DNA from: JAHCHG01 sp965214585
Lineage (GTDB): Bacteria > Acidobacteriota > Blastocatellia > Pyrinomonadales > Pyrinomonadaceae
Reading direction: 5' to 3'
Assembly (NCBI GenBank): GCA_965214585.1
Contig: OZ243957.1
Span: 3,782,001 to 3,846,000, forward strand
DNA: 64,000 bases
Made by a program: the position numbers and the translations under genes. Shown here piece after piece: positions 33,872-42,308 of the stretch. Positions within the stretch are counted from its first letter, which is position 1, and each line of letters begins with the position of its first letter. The notes under the pieces are model-generated. The model was given only the letters and a program-made list of their open reading frames with translations, did no database searches and was not told the DNA's origin.

Positions 33872-34378
33872 CTAAGGTCGCTGACGATTGGGCTGACGAC
33901 GATTCGGAGCATTATTCAGGCGGTTTTGTCTGCGCTCGATTCTCTCTTTTTTCCGTTCTTCAAATTCCTGTCGAAGTTCGCGGAATTTGATTAATTGTTC
34001 AGCCGTCAGAATTTTACGGATTTCCAATTCGTGAGTCGCCTTGATCTGAATTAATTCGGCTTGCGCCTGTTGAAGTTCGAGCAGTCCGGCGCGGACGTTC
34101 GATTCGTTCAGAGTATCGCTGTAAACTGCGGCATCGAGATTTTCTTTTGCCGATTCGATTTTCTGTTGGGCTTCGCGTTCGAGAGGTTTTCTCGCCGCGT
34201 TCATCCGTCTGATCTGCTGAATCTGATTTTTGGATAAACCGAGCATTCTCATCAGATTACCGCCGCGCGTGGGTTGATCCGGCGCATTTTCGCGCAAATT
34301 ATTCTGCGCTTCAACCGATATTGAGAAAGCAGACAAAAGTGCGATAAATGTAACAATCAAAATTAAGGATTTATTCAT
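33872..34378 (-). CDS. LTxxQ-motif (Spy/CpxP-like) periplasmic protein
   Basis: A 168-residue protein with a signal peptide (LILIVTFIALLSAFSISVEAQ) and two LTxxQ-type motifs, LSKNQIQQI near residue 54 and LTAEQLIKF near residue 128, in long helices rich in charged residues. The tail is Arg/Asn/Gln-rich. Spy and CpxP relatives are periplasmic chaperones or envelope stress sensors. The gene is 15 bases downstream of the anti-sigma factor and probably translated with the ECF sigma operon, so a role in envelope stress control is plausible. Confidence 0.8.
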   Translation of the reverse strand: MNKSLILIVTFIALLSAFSISVEAQNNLRENAPDQPTRGGNLMRMLGLSKNQIQQIRRMNAARKPLEREAQQKIESAKENLDAAVYSDTLNESNVRAGLLELQQAQAELIQIKATHELEIRKILTAEQLIKFRELRQEFEERKKERIERRQNRLNNAPNRRQPNRQRP

Positions 34379-34393
34379 ATATATACTTTTTAC

Positions 34394-35245
34394 TTATTTC
34401 GTTTCAACTTCATCAAACAAATCGGCAAGCCGAAGCGATTCGTCATTTGATTCTTCGGAGAAATTCGTCAAAGACGGTTTTTTCTCGAATTGTTTGGTTT
34501 CCGTTTTATCCGTGTTTTCCGCCGATTGATTCGGCGCAGGCAAATTTGCACGCTTATCGGCAAACTTGCTTTTAAATGGCTTGGAATCAATCAGAGTGTT
34601 TTTCTTTCGTTCGATTTTAGGTTTGTCCGACTGGTTTTCAATTGTTTGATTAATTTCCGCATCGGAAACTTTCACATTATTTCTTGAAGTTAAATTTTCA
34701 ACCGCAGTTTCGCTTGCCGCATCGTTTGAATTTTCAATTGCGACTGAATTTTCAGTTTCCGCCGCAGTCTTATCAACTGCAAATTCGCTTGACGAGAGAG
34801 CCTGTCGTTTTTCTATTTTGTTCGTATTTGAAGCCGATTCCTCGCCGCTTGAAAAATTGAATATTAAAAATACAAAACCGAAAAACAATAGTAAAACCGC
34901 GAATCCAGCCGTCGCTAAAGCCGTCCGGTTGTTTAACGGATTTATAAAATTTATGAATTTTTCAAAAATCGTCGCAGATTTTTCGCTCTTATTCTCTGCG
35001 CTCGGTAAAATCAGCGTTTGCGGAATTTGCACGAACGGAATTGTCGTTTCCGAAAGCTCAAAATCGCGCCATTTTGCAATCGAAAAACGCACGTTTCCAA
35101 AAGCGGCAATCTCTTCCGCACAAAAGGAACACTCGCGGATGTGCGTTTCAAATTCACGCTTTTCTTCGCTGCCGGCTTCGTCGTATAAATACGAAACGAT
35201 CTGAGTTTGAAAACTGCAAACGGTATCTTTATTATAATCGGACAT
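34394..35245 (-). CDS. Membrane anti-sigma factor with zinc-finger motif
   Basis: A 283-residue protein. The N-terminal domain has Cys10 and HIRECSFC (H-x3-C-x2-C), the anti-sigma zinc-finger pattern that binds the partner sigma. One membrane helix (FAVLLLFFGFVFLIFNF) lies near residue 125, then a Ser/Glu/Asn/Lys-rich periplasmic region without known fold. ATG 35245 is preferred; TTG 35272 in the same frame lies inside the end of the sigma gene and too near a GGAGG sequence. It is the partner of the upstream ECF sigma gene and should hold it at the membrane. Confidence 0.83.
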   Translation of the reverse strand: MSDYNKDTVCSFQTQIVSYLYDEAGSEEKREFETHIRECSFCAEEIAAFGNVRFSIAKWRDFELSETTIPFVQIPQTLILPSAENKSEKSATIFEKFINFINPLNNRTALATAGFAVLLLFFGFVFLIFNFSSGEESASNTNKIEKRQALSSSEFAVDKTAAETENSVAIENSNDAASETAVENLTSRNNVKVSDAEINQTIENQSDKPKIERKKNTLIDSKPFKSKFADKRANLPAPNQSAENTDKTETKQFEKKPSLTNFSEESNDESLRLADLFDEVETK

Positions 35246-35264
35246 AAAATTTTTTCGTTTTAAT

Positions 35265-35843
35265 TCAAACAACCTCCAGCGGAATGTTTTCGAGTTTCAT
35301 CCTGAGTTGTTTTAGAGCCGTATAAAGACGGCTTTTAACCGTGCTAAGAGGAATTTCGAGCGTGTCGGAAATTTCCTGAAACGTCATATCCTCAAATTCC
35401 TTCAAAATAACGATCTGCCGTAATTCCGGCGGCAGCGCGTTGACCGCTTGGCGAATATAATGCAAACGCTCGTTTTGTTCGGTCAAATTCGACGGCGATT
35501 TTTTTGTCGAAGCGGTAAAAACTTTGTCCGCCGTGCCGTTTTCGTCATCCAGAAAATTTTCCGAACGGCTTTTCTCGCGCCTTTTTGTCGTCAGACATTG
35601 ATTAACGGCGATTCGGTGCAGCCACGATGAAACCTTCGCTTCGCCGCGAAATTTGCTCAGATTTTTATAAGCCGCGATAAAAGTTTCCTGCGCTGCGTCT
35701 TTGGCTTCGTCTTCGCGCGAAAGCATACCGTAGCAGAGGGCGAAAATTTTTCGCTCCCATCTGCCGACGATCACGCCGAAAGCATCCGGGTTTTCACCAA
35801 CCGCCATTTCAACAAGTTGTTCATCGGTTAAATCGCTTATCAT
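35265..35843 (-). CDS. ECF-type RNA polymerase sigma factor
   Basis: A 192-residue sigma-70 family protein of the extracytoplasmic function type. Region 2 contains FALCYGMLSREDEAKDAAQETFIAAYKNL and KVSSWLHRIAVNQCL. Region 4 contains LPPELRQIVILKEFEDMTFQEISDTLEIPLSTVKSRLYTALKQLR, with its helix-turn-helix. It is RpoE-like. The anti-sigma gene follows within about 20 bases. The target promoters are unknown, but the set of sigma, membrane anti-sigma and LTxxQ protein suggests response to envelope stress. Confidence 0.93.
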   Translation of the reverse strand: MISDLTDEQLVEMAVGENPDAFGVIVGRWERKIFALCYGMLSREDEAKDAAQETFIAAYKNLSKFRGEAKVSSWLHRIAVNQCLTTKRREKSRSENFLDDENGTADKVFTASTKKSPSNLTEQNERLHYIRQAVNALPPELRQIVILKEFEDMTFQEISDTLEIPLSTVKSRLYTALKQLRMKLENIPLEVV

Positions 35844-35903
35844 TCGCTCGTGTTTCTATAAAAAATTCAGCACGAGAATATTATCAAACGCGCTTTCTCA
35901 CGC

Positions 35904-35940
35904 AAAAGAACTGCATCGTTTTATATGACGCAGTTCTTTT
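35904..35940 (-). terminator. Terminator after the PPK2 gene
   Basis: Arms AAAAGAACTGC (35904-35914) and GCAGTTCTTTT (35930-35940) are perfect complements. The stem ends in a T-run in both directions, so it can be bidirectional. It lies 21 bases after the PPK2 stop and upstream of the sigma gene. Confidence 0.8.
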
Positions 35941-35961
35941 AGAAAAAGTCTGAAAATTTTA

Positions 35962-36825
35962 CTATTCGTTTTTTAATTTATTTTCGGCTTTTTGTATTTG
36001 CTTTTTTTCCTTTTCGCTCAAATCGGGATAATCGGTGTGAAATGTCTTGAGCTTTCCGACGATAATTTCGGCGATCAGCGATTTTGAAAACCACTTGTGA
36101 TTGTTCGGAATAATATGCCAAGGCGCGATCTTTGTGGTGGTTTCATTGATCGTTTCGCGGTAGTATTTGATAAATTCCGACCAGTGCGAACGGTCTTCGA
36201 TGTCGTCGGGCGAAAATTCGGGGCGTTTGTCTTTGCGCGAAATTCTGTCGAGCAGTCTTTCACGCTGTTTTTCTTTGGACATATAGAAGAAGAATTTCAG
36301 AATCTGGATGCCGTTACCGTGCAGATATTCTTCAAAATTATTGATCTCTCCGTAAATCCTCTGCCAGACGTTTCCTTTTTTCGCATATTCGGGCAAAGTC
36401 CAAGCGTCGAATTTTTCGGGATGGACTCTTTCCGCCGTCGTATGTTCGTAATACGAACGATTAAAAATTCCGATCTGCCCGCGGGCGGGAAGTGCCTTGA
36501 AAACTCTCCACAAATAATCGTGGCGGCGTTCCTTTTCCGTCGGAGCGTTAAATTGTTTGGTTTCGCAGCCGTGCGGATCAACGCTCGACATTATATGCTT
36601 AATGGTTTCGTCCTTTTTCGCCGCGTCCATTCCCTGAAAGATCAAAAGCAAGCCGTGATCTTCGTGCTTCATCAAAATATCCTGATATTTTGCCAGTTCG
36701 GAACTAATCTCCTCCAAATGTTCGGCGGCTTCCGTTTCATTTTCAAAATCGCCCGTGTCGTTCGGGTTAAAATCAAGAAATGTAAATTTTTTTCCGGGTT
36801 TGGCGATATACTTTGAATATTTCAT
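35962..36825 (-). CDS. ppk2: Polyphosphate kinase 2 family protein
   Basis: A 287-residue PPK2-type polyphosphate:nucleotide phosphotransferase, which uses polyphosphate to phosphorylate AMP, ADP or GDP. The P-loop region reads FQGMDAAKKDETIKHIM, the lid-side GQIGIFNRSYYEH and later EIISKxD-like segments are typical. The P-loop differs from the common GxDAAGKDG form by a Lys in place of the Gly before the P-loop Lys. Length fits the single-domain group. It is monocistronic, with its own terminator. The donor and acceptor direction cannot be read from sequence. Confidence 0.88.
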   Translation of the reverse strand: MKYSKYIAKPGKKFTFLDFNPNDTGDFENETEAAEHLEEISSELAKYQDILMKHEDHGLLLIFQGMDAAKKDETIKHIMSSVDPHGCETKQFNAPTEKERRHDYLWRVFKALPARGQIGIFNRSYYEHTTAERVHPEKFDAWTLPEYAKKGNVWQRIYGEINNFEEYLHGNGIQILKFFFYMSKEKQRERLLDRISRKDKRPEFSPDDIEDRSHWSEFIKYYRETINETTTKIAPWHIIPNNHKWFSKSLIAEIIVGKLKTFHTDYPDLSEKEKKQIQKAENKLKNE

Positions 36826-36914
36826 AAATTTCCCACAAAAAATAAAAGATCAACATTTCTGCTGACCGATAACAGATGGGACGTGCAGGGATCGAACCTG
36901 CGACCCACGGATTA

Positions 36915-37629
36915 CTTACTACACTAATTTTCACCAGCCATTATAAAATTTATAATGTTGTAGTCTGGACTATCTCATCGTCCGCAGCCGAAACTGTTCG
37001 GGAGTGCGGCGTATAGCCTCTGAGGGCTTTCTTAAAATTCATATAGTCCCGAGCATAACGAACAAACTTCTTTTGTCCGTTTTTACTCTTAGATAATCTG
37101 AATCTAGAGCTTTTACCGTTTTTAAGAATTTCTTTTGCTGTAACATAAAAGACAAAATCTTTATCTATGACATAAACAGCAAAAATATCAACCTGTTTGG
37201 CTGTGTATGTTGAATTATATTTTGGATTCAAGCAAGTTTTAACGGAATAAACTTCTACAGTTTCATTTACCGAATAAACAGCTTTAACTTGAATTTTATA
37301 GGTTTTATATTCTTCATCCAAAATAATTAGATCAACTTTTGAATGATTACCTAATTCAACAAAAACATTGTAACCGAGTTTAGATAATTCTTTGCAAACG
37401 GCTATTTCTCCCAAAGTTCCTTTATTATTTGGATTAGAAATTTGCATATTATTTTAACTATATGACGAATTTAAAAATCTGCAAGCTTTGTCAAGAGTTG
37501 CCTGCTGATTGCCCAATCTTCAAAATTTTCACGATCAAAAGACTTGTGTTTGAATCTCTCAGGGTGTTCCAGCATACAGCCGCATTTTCAGTTCATTGTT
37601 TCCAATGAACGCTCCCATTTTATAAGTCA
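36915..37629 (-). other. Group I intron in tRNA-Lys (715 nt, with endonuclease ORF)
   Basis: The 5' exon end CTCT pairs with GGAG at 37612-37615, leaving a U.G wobble at the splice site (P1), and the last intron base is G. P2 is a perfect 8-bp stem with a GAAA tetraloop at 37591-37610. The conserved core is visible as GGGCAATCAGCAGGCAAC at 37497-37514 (P7 5' side) and GAGATAGTCCAGACTAC at 36960-36976 (P7 3' side/S element). The endonuclease ORF begins between them, in the P8 region, and its end runs through the 3' core. Boundaries come from base pairing only and could move by a base or so. Confidence 0.88.
36950..37447 (-). CDS. Intron-encoded PD-(D/E)XK homing endonuclease
   Basis: A 165-residue protein encoded inside the tRNA-Lys intron. 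Conserved residues of the restriction-endonuclease fold are Glu14 in KGTLGEIAVCKEL, Asp39 in KVDLII and Gln53-x-Lys55 in YKIQVKAV. This E...D...QxK layout is the one known for I-Ssp6803I, the endonuclease of the tRNA-fMet intron of Synechocystis, which is the likeliest relative. The C-terminal part (KKALRGYTPHSRT) is basic and fits DNA binding. The enzyme should cut intronless tRNA-Lys genes across the anticodon to allow intron homing. A Shine-Dalgarno sequence is weak. Function is inferred; activity has not been shown. Confidence 0.82.
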   Translation of the reverse strand: MQISNPNNKGTLGEIAVCKELSKLGYNVFVELGNHSKVDLIILDEEYKTYKIQVKAVYSVNETVEVYSVKTCLNPKYNSTYTAKQVDIFAVYVIDKDFVFYVTAKEILKNGKSSRFRLSKSKNGQKKFVRYARDYMNFKKALRGYTPHSRTVSAADDEIVQTTTL

Positions 37630-37664
37630 AGAGTCTGTTGCTCTACCAACTGAGCTAACGTCCC

Positions 37665-38008
37665 GAAAGTTTAAGAATAAATTATAACAATCAATCAAAA
37701 TAAAATCTATTTCGACAAGATTCTGCAAACAGCTTTAATAGGGCTTATTCAAAGTCGAAAAATAAAATTTTGTTTTGACGAAACCACGTCCATCTTGGCG
37801 GCAATGAGTGCGACAGACGCGAAAATAAACTTGAAGAACTTTAAAGATTATGGAGAAACTTTAAAGATTACAAACTTTGCTCCAACGCATTCTGCGTCGG
37901 TTGCCGGCAAGACGGGCGGCGTTCCGTGACCTTGAATGATCTCTAACAGCTTTAATAATTTCGTTCATAATTTGAATAAAATTCCTATAACCTGTTAAAT
38001 ATACACAA
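37665..38008. other. Intergenic region with degenerate repeats
   Basis: No gene is visible. Words such as CATCTTGGCGGCAATG (37791) and GGTTGCCGGCAAGACGGGCGG (37901-37921) resemble the inverted-repeat element at 26050-26233 but without intact arms. A 14-base word, AACTTTAAAGATTA, occurs twice at 37837-37850 and 37857-37870. It presumably contains the tRNA-Lys and kinase promoters. Confidence 0.5.
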
Positions 38009-39643
38009 ATGAAAGAATGTCCAAAATGTGAATTGTGTTTTTCGGACGATGTGAATTTCTGTCCGCAAGACCAATCAAAAACGCGCCTTAGTCTGCCGGG
38101 CGGACAACTTCTGGCAAAGCGTTATTTTCTCGAAAAACGCTTGGGACGCGGCGCGATGGGGCAGGTTTATCTGGCGCGGGACGAAAATCTCGGAACGAGA
38201 AAGGTCGCGGTCAAAACGGTTCGGCAGGACATTTTAAACAGCGACGATCTGGAAGAAGGCGAGGCGATTGCGAGATTTGAAAGAGAAGCGATGTCGGCGG
38301 CTTCGATTCGCCATCCGCACATTGTTGACGTGACCGATTTCGGCGAAACCGAAGACGGCATTTTCTATCTGGTAATGGAATACGTCGAAGGCGAATCTCT
38401 GCACAAACTTCTCCGGCGCGAAGGAACTCTGCCGGTCAAACGCGCCGTTAAACTTCTCCGGCAAATTTCCGACGGCGTGGAAGCGGCGCACGACGCGGGG
38501 ATTCTGCACCGCGATCTGAAACCGGCGAATATTTTTATAATGACGAAGGGTAAAGGCGACGGTTTTATAAAGGTCGGCGATTTCGGTTTGGCAAAAATCG
38601 TCAATCAAACCGTTACGGACGCGAGTTCAAATGCAACGCCTTCTTCGCGCGGAATTATCGGAACGCCCGAATTTATGTCGCCCGAACAGATGCAGCCGGA
38701 ACTCGGCGTTGACGTTCGCGCCGACATTTACGCCCTCGGCACAATCGCTTATTTGATGCTCGGCGGGCGAACGCCTTTTGTCGGCGATCTGATGCAGCTT
38801 GTAATGCAGAAAATTATGCACGAGCCGCCGCCGCTTAACGAACTGCGTTCGGATATTCCGCCGAAAGTCGAAAAAGTGATAATGTCCGCCCTGACGATCA
38901 AGCCGGAAGAGAGAGTTGCGACGGTTTCCGAATGGATAGACAATCTGGAAAAAGCGGCTTCGGGCATTGACGAGAAAAAATCCGGTTCGTCCAGCAGACT
39001 TGTAGTTATGGCTCCAATCGGCGCGGAAGTTTACATAAACGACGAGCGAAAGGGAAGCATCGGAAGTTCGGGCAGATTGATTTTATCAACCGTTCCCGCC
39101 GGACAGCATATTTTAAGAGTTTCAAAACCGGGCGAAAAAGACGACGAGCGCGTTATCGAATTGCGCGAAGAAGGCGAAGAACAGGTTATCCAAGCGCAGT
39201 TAAAACCTCTGCGCGGCAATTCCAGCCAGCCGTCTTCTTTGATTGGAAGCAGTTCTTCGGCGCAGGGCAGTATAATGCCCGGAATCGTCGCCTGCACAAA
39301 ATGCAATTCACGCTTTGCCGAAGGCGTAAAATACTGCGGGCGTTGCGGAAACGACGTTTTCACAATGATTTCACCGGGCGCGGGCAATGATACTTTTCCG
39401 TGTCCGAAATGTTCGGCAAATCTGCCGCCCAATTCTAAATTTTGCGGACGCTGCGGATTAAATTTAAGCAAGCGGCAACAGCAAAACAGCGTTCCGAATT
39501 CGCAATTTTCACAACCGCGCGGGTTTTCTTCGAGTTATTCGGGCGGCAGTTCCGCTTTCGGTCAAAAAACGTGCGGCAAATGCGGAAGAACTTATCCGCC
39601 GCACACAAAGTTTTGCGGCAAATGCGGAATTAGTCTAAAATAA
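38009..39643 (+). CDS. Serine/threonine protein kinase with PEGA and zinc-ribbon domains
   Basis: A 544-residue Hanks-type kinase. The N-terminal zinc ribbon (CPKCELCFSDDVNFC) precedes the kinase domain: GRGAMGQV at residues 46-53, catalytic Lys69, HRDLKPAN at 167-174, DFGLAK and the GTPEFMSPEQ activation segment. A PEGA-like beta domain follows (IGAEVYINDERKG), then three zinc ribbons in the last 130 residues, each of the form CxKC...KFCGRCG. No transmembrane helix is visible, so it is probably cytoplasmic. The substrate is unknown. The following gene also begins with a zinc ribbon, which suggests a shared pathway. Confidence 0.92.
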   Translation: MKECPKCELCFSDDVNFCPQDQSKTRLSLPGGQLLAKRYFLEKRLGRGAMGQVYLARDENLGTRKVAVKTVRQDILNSDDLEEGEAIARFEREAMSAASIRHPHIVDVTDFGETEDGIFYLVMEYVEGESLHKLLRREGTLPVKRAVKLLRQISDGVEAAHDAGILHRDLKPANIFIMTKGKGDGFIKVGDFGLAKIVNQTVTDASSNATPSSRGIIGTPEFMSPEQMQPELGVDVRADIYALGTIAYLMLGGRTPFVGDLMQLVMQKIMHEPPPLNELRSDIPPKVEKVIMSALTIKPEERVATVSEWIDNLEKAASGIDEKKSGSSSRLVVMAPIGAEVYINDERKGSIGSSGRLILSTVPAGQHILRVSKPGEKDDERVIELREEGEEQVIQAQLKPLRGNSSQPSSLIGSSSSAQGSIMPGIVACTKCNSRFAEGVKYCGRCGNDVFTMISPGAGNDTFPCPKCSANLPPNSKFCGRCGLNLSKRQQQNSVPNSQFSQPRGFSSSYSGGSSAFGQKTCGKCGRTYPPHTKFCGKCGISLK

Positions 39644-39660
39644 GGTCTAATGCAAAATAA

Positions 39661-39693
39661 AAAACGGTTGGCTTAAATTCAGCCGACGTTTTT
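39661..39693 (+). terminator. Terminator after the kinase gene
   Basis: An imperfect stem AAAACGGTTGGCT / AGCCGACGTTTTT with a one-base bulge and a short A+T loop, with T-run at its end, 18 bases past the kinase stop. Confidence 0.7.
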
Positions 39694-39760
39694 CAATAGC
39701 AAATAAATTCCGAATTTCCGTCAAAAACTTAGCAAATCTAAATAAACCGAGAAAATAAAA

Positions 39761-40738
39761 ATGAAAATATGTCCGAAATGTAGTAAAACTTACGCCGATG
39801 AGAGTTTGAATTTTTGTCTGGACGACGGCACGGTTCTGACGCAGCAGGCGGGCGGTGATTCATTGCCTGAAACGGTGTTGATGAATAATCCGCCGCCGAC
39901 TCAGCCGAATTCTCCTTTTCAACCGACAAATCCGAATTCGCCTTTTATCAGCGAAACGCCGACGCAGCAAAGTTGGGGAAATCAGCCTGCTCCGCAAATG
40001 CAGACTCCGAAAAAATCCAGATCGTGGCTCTGGGTTCTCGGAATTTTAGGCGGCGTGATTTTGCTGTGCGGCGGCGGTTTGGTCGGCTTGATCGCTCTTG
40101 CAAGTTTTGACGACGGCAATTCGGCAAATGACGACATCGTTTTTGATAACAAAAGAGATACGAATTCTACAACTTCCGATCCGAAAACCGATACAAAAAC
40201 GGATGCTGCCGACAAAATTGATTTATCAAAATGGAACGTCAAAGATTCGGATTACGGAAATGTGGATTTCAAAAACGGCGAATTTATAATGAGTTCCAAA
40301 AAGCGCGGCTTTTATTACGTTCTGGTTGCGAAAAATTACGTTACCGAAGATGCGACGACAAAACTGACCGTCAGAAATATTGACGAAAAAGATACGCGGC
40401 TCGGTTTCGGTTTGGTTTTTCATAGTGCCGATACGCCTCTCGTGCGCGATTACGCTTTTTTAATTGACAGCGAAAAACAGAGATACAGAATCGTCAGCCA
40501 TTCGCCCGGCAAGGAAGAAAACATCGTCAAATGGAAAAATTCGAGCGTTATCAAAAGCGGTTCGCAAAAAAATGTTCTCGAAGTTCGAGACAACGACGGC
40601 AAAATGAGTTTTTATATAAACGGGCAATTTGTAACTTCGGAAAAAAATGAGGAAGGCTCAAAAGAAGGAATTCCCGGACTTTATTCGGGCGATGCCCTGC
40701 CGATTGCGTTTTCCGATTTTTCAGTTACCGAGAATTAA
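39761..40738 (+). CDS. Membrane protein with N-terminal zinc ribbon and C-terminal beta domain
   Basis: A 325-residue protein. A zinc-ribbon start (CPKCSKTYADESLNFCLDDG) is followed by a Pro/Asn/Gln-rich linker (NPPPTQPNSPFQP) and a membrane helix near residue 95 (SWLWVLGILGGVILLCGGGLVGLIALA). A Thr/Asp-rich linker then leads to a C-terminal domain of about 160 residues. Its strands (DYGNVDFKNGEFIMS, RLGFGLVFHS, YAFLIDSEKQRYRIVSH, FYINGQFV) look like a concanavalin-like/3-keto-disaccharide-hydrolase-type jelly roll. The same ribbon form is present in the preceding kinase gene, so signalling from the envelope is possible. The function is unknown. Confidence 0.7.
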   Translation: MKICPKCSKTYADESLNFCLDDGTVLTQQAGGDSLPETVLMNNPPPTQPNSPFQPTNPNSPFISETPTQQSWGNQPAPQMQTPKKSRSWLWVLGILGGVILLCGGGLVGLIALASFDDGNSANDDIVFDNKRDTNSTTSDPKTDTKTDAADKIDLSKWNVKDSDYGNVDFKNGEFIMSSKKRGFYYVLVAKNYVTEDATTKLTVRNIDEKDTRLGFGLVFHSADTPLVRDYAFLIDSEKQRYRIVSHSPGKEENIVKWKNSSVIKSGSQKNVLEVRDNDGKMSFYINGQFVTSEKNEEGSKEGIPGLYSGDALPIAFSDFSVTEN

Positions 40739-40766
40739 TTCAAATTCGTGTAAAATAAATCTGTTC

Positions 40767-40823
40767 AAAAACCGAAAGTGGATGTATTGTTAAAAACGAT
40801 AAAATTTTCACTTTCGGTTTTTT
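40767..40823 (+). terminator. Terminator after the zinc-ribbon membrane protein
   Basis: Arms AAAAACCGAAAGTG and CACTTTCGGTTTTT are perfect complements with a 28-base loop, and the right arm runs into TTTT. It lies 29 bases past the stop codon. Confidence 0.7.
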
Positions 40824-40859
40824 ACGCCGAATATAGAAAAAAGTTTTTTTCAAAATCAA

Positions 40860-42233
40860 ATGAATAAAAATTTACCAAAACAAAATGACCGGCGCGAGAT
40901 TTTCGGCTGGCTGGCTTATGATTGGGCGAATTCCGTCTTTTTTACAACCGTTGTCAGCGCGTTGATCGGGCAGTATATTACGGCTTTGGCGCAAAGTGCC
41001 GTCGGCGAAAACGGTGTCGTTTTAAGTTTGGGTTTTGTCGGAACGGTTACGGCAAAATCGCTTTTTCCGTATTCGGTAGGATTGTCCGTTTTCGTCCAAG
41101 TTTTCTTTTTGCCGCTGATGGGCGCAATCGCCGATTACACGAATCTCAAGAAAACTTTTCTCGCGTTTTTCTGTTATCTGGGCGTTTTTGCTTGCTGTTT
41201 GTTGTTCTTTATTGACGGAAATCTCTATCTTCTCGGCAGCGTTTTATTTATCGTCGCCAATTTATCGGCGGGCGCATCAATCGTTTTTTACAATTCATAT
41301 CTGCCCGATATTGCCAGCGAGGATATGCGCGACAAAATTTCGAGTTGGGGTTTTGCCGCCGGTTACATCAGCGGAAGTCTGATTTTGGTCGCCAATTTGC
41401 TGCTTTTGCAAAACGCCGAAAATCTCGGAATTACGATAAATCTCGCCGTCAGAATCTGTCTTTTAACGGCGGGCGTTTGGTGGGGAAGTTTTGCGATCAT
41501 TACATTTACGCTGCTCCGAAGACGCGAAGCGACGCGCGAAGTTCCGAAAGATAAAAATTTGATTGTCGCCGGCTTCGGCGAATTAGGCGACACATTCAGG
41601 GAACTTTTCAAATTAAAGCACACGCTTTTATTTTTAATCGCATATTTGCTTTACAACGATGGAATTCAGACGGTGATAAGTCAATCGGGCGTTTTTTTAT
41701 CGCAGGAACTTTTCGTCGCCAAAGGTCTGGAAATTGACACGTCATTTTTGCTGATCGCGCTGTTGATAGCTCAAATTGTCGGACTTTTCGGCGCGTTGGC
41801 ATTTGAGAGAATCGCCAATGCGACCAGCACGAAAACGGCGATTATCATCTCGCTCGTCATTTGGTCGGTGATCGTAATTTACGCTTACGCCTATCTCAGC
41901 ACGGTTTTTGAAGCGTATATAATGAGTGGCGGAATCGGTTTCGTGCTTGGCGGTTCGCAGGCACTTTCGCGCTCGCTTTTCTCGAAAATGATTCCGAAAG
42001 GCAGAGAATCGGCGTTTTTCGGCATTTATGAAATATCCGAACGCGGAACTTCGTGGATCGGTCCCGTCGTTTTCGGTTTTGTCGCGCAAATGACAAACTC
42101 TTACCGGCAGGCGATTCTGGCTTTGATCTTCTTTTTTATTGTCGGCAGTATAATTTTGTATTTTACAAACACAAATCAAGCAATAATCGAAGCGGGAAAC
42201 ACTCTGCCGGAAGAAGCGGCATTGGAAACTTGA
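40860..42233 (+). CDS. MFS transporter of the UMF1/Atg22-like type
   Basis: A 457-residue polytopic inner-membrane protein with about 12 hydrophobic segments. The opening REIFGWLAYDWANSVFFTTVV is a hallmark of the UMF1 (Vps22/Atg22-like) branch, as are NSYLPDIA and GFVLGGSQALSRSLFSKMIPKGRESAFFGIYEISERGTSW. The transported substrate is unknown; fungal relatives export amino acids from the vacuole. It stands alone downstream of a terminator, and repeat elements follow. Confidence 0.85.
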   Translation: MNKNLPKQNDRREIFGWLAYDWANSVFFTTVVSALIGQYITALAQSAVGENGVVLSLGFVGTVTAKSLFPYSVGLSVFVQVFFLPLMGAIADYTNLKKTFLAFFCYLGVFACCLLFFIDGNLYLLGSVLFIVANLSAGASIVFYNSYLPDIASEDMRDKISSWGFAAGYISGSLILVANLLLLQNAENLGITINLAVRICLLTAGVWWGSFAIITFTLLRRREATREVPKDKNLIVAGFGELGDTFRELFKLKHTLLFLIAYLLYNDGIQTVISQSGVFLSQELFVAKGLEIDTSFLLIALLIAQIVGLFGALAFERIANATSTKTAIIISLVIWSVIVIYAYAYLSTVFEAYIMSGGIGFVLGGSQALSRSLFSKMIPKGRESAFFGIYEISERGTSWIGPVVFGFVAQMTNSYRQAILALIFFFIVGSIILYFTNTNQAIIEAGNTLPEEAALET

Positions 42234-42308
42234 GAAAAAATTGTTTCCGTTTTTTAATATCAATTTCAAGAACTATAATTATGTATTTATAGATTTAAAA
42301 TGTAAGGC

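Larger units (their letters stand above)
36877..37664 (-). tRNA. tRNA-Lys (anticodon CUU) interrupted by a group I intron
   Basis: The 5' exon is 37630-37664 and the 3' exon 36877-36914; joined they give a 73-nt tRNA with acceptor GGGACGT pairing ACGTCCC, discriminator A, D-arm with AGTTGGTAG, anticodon loop CTCTTAA, and T-arm GCAGGTTCGATCCCTGC. CCA is not encoded. The gap falls inside the anticodon, between its second and third bases. One pair of the anticodon stem (A29-C41) is mismatched. The gene would be useless without splicing out of the 715-nt insert. Confidence 0.9.
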
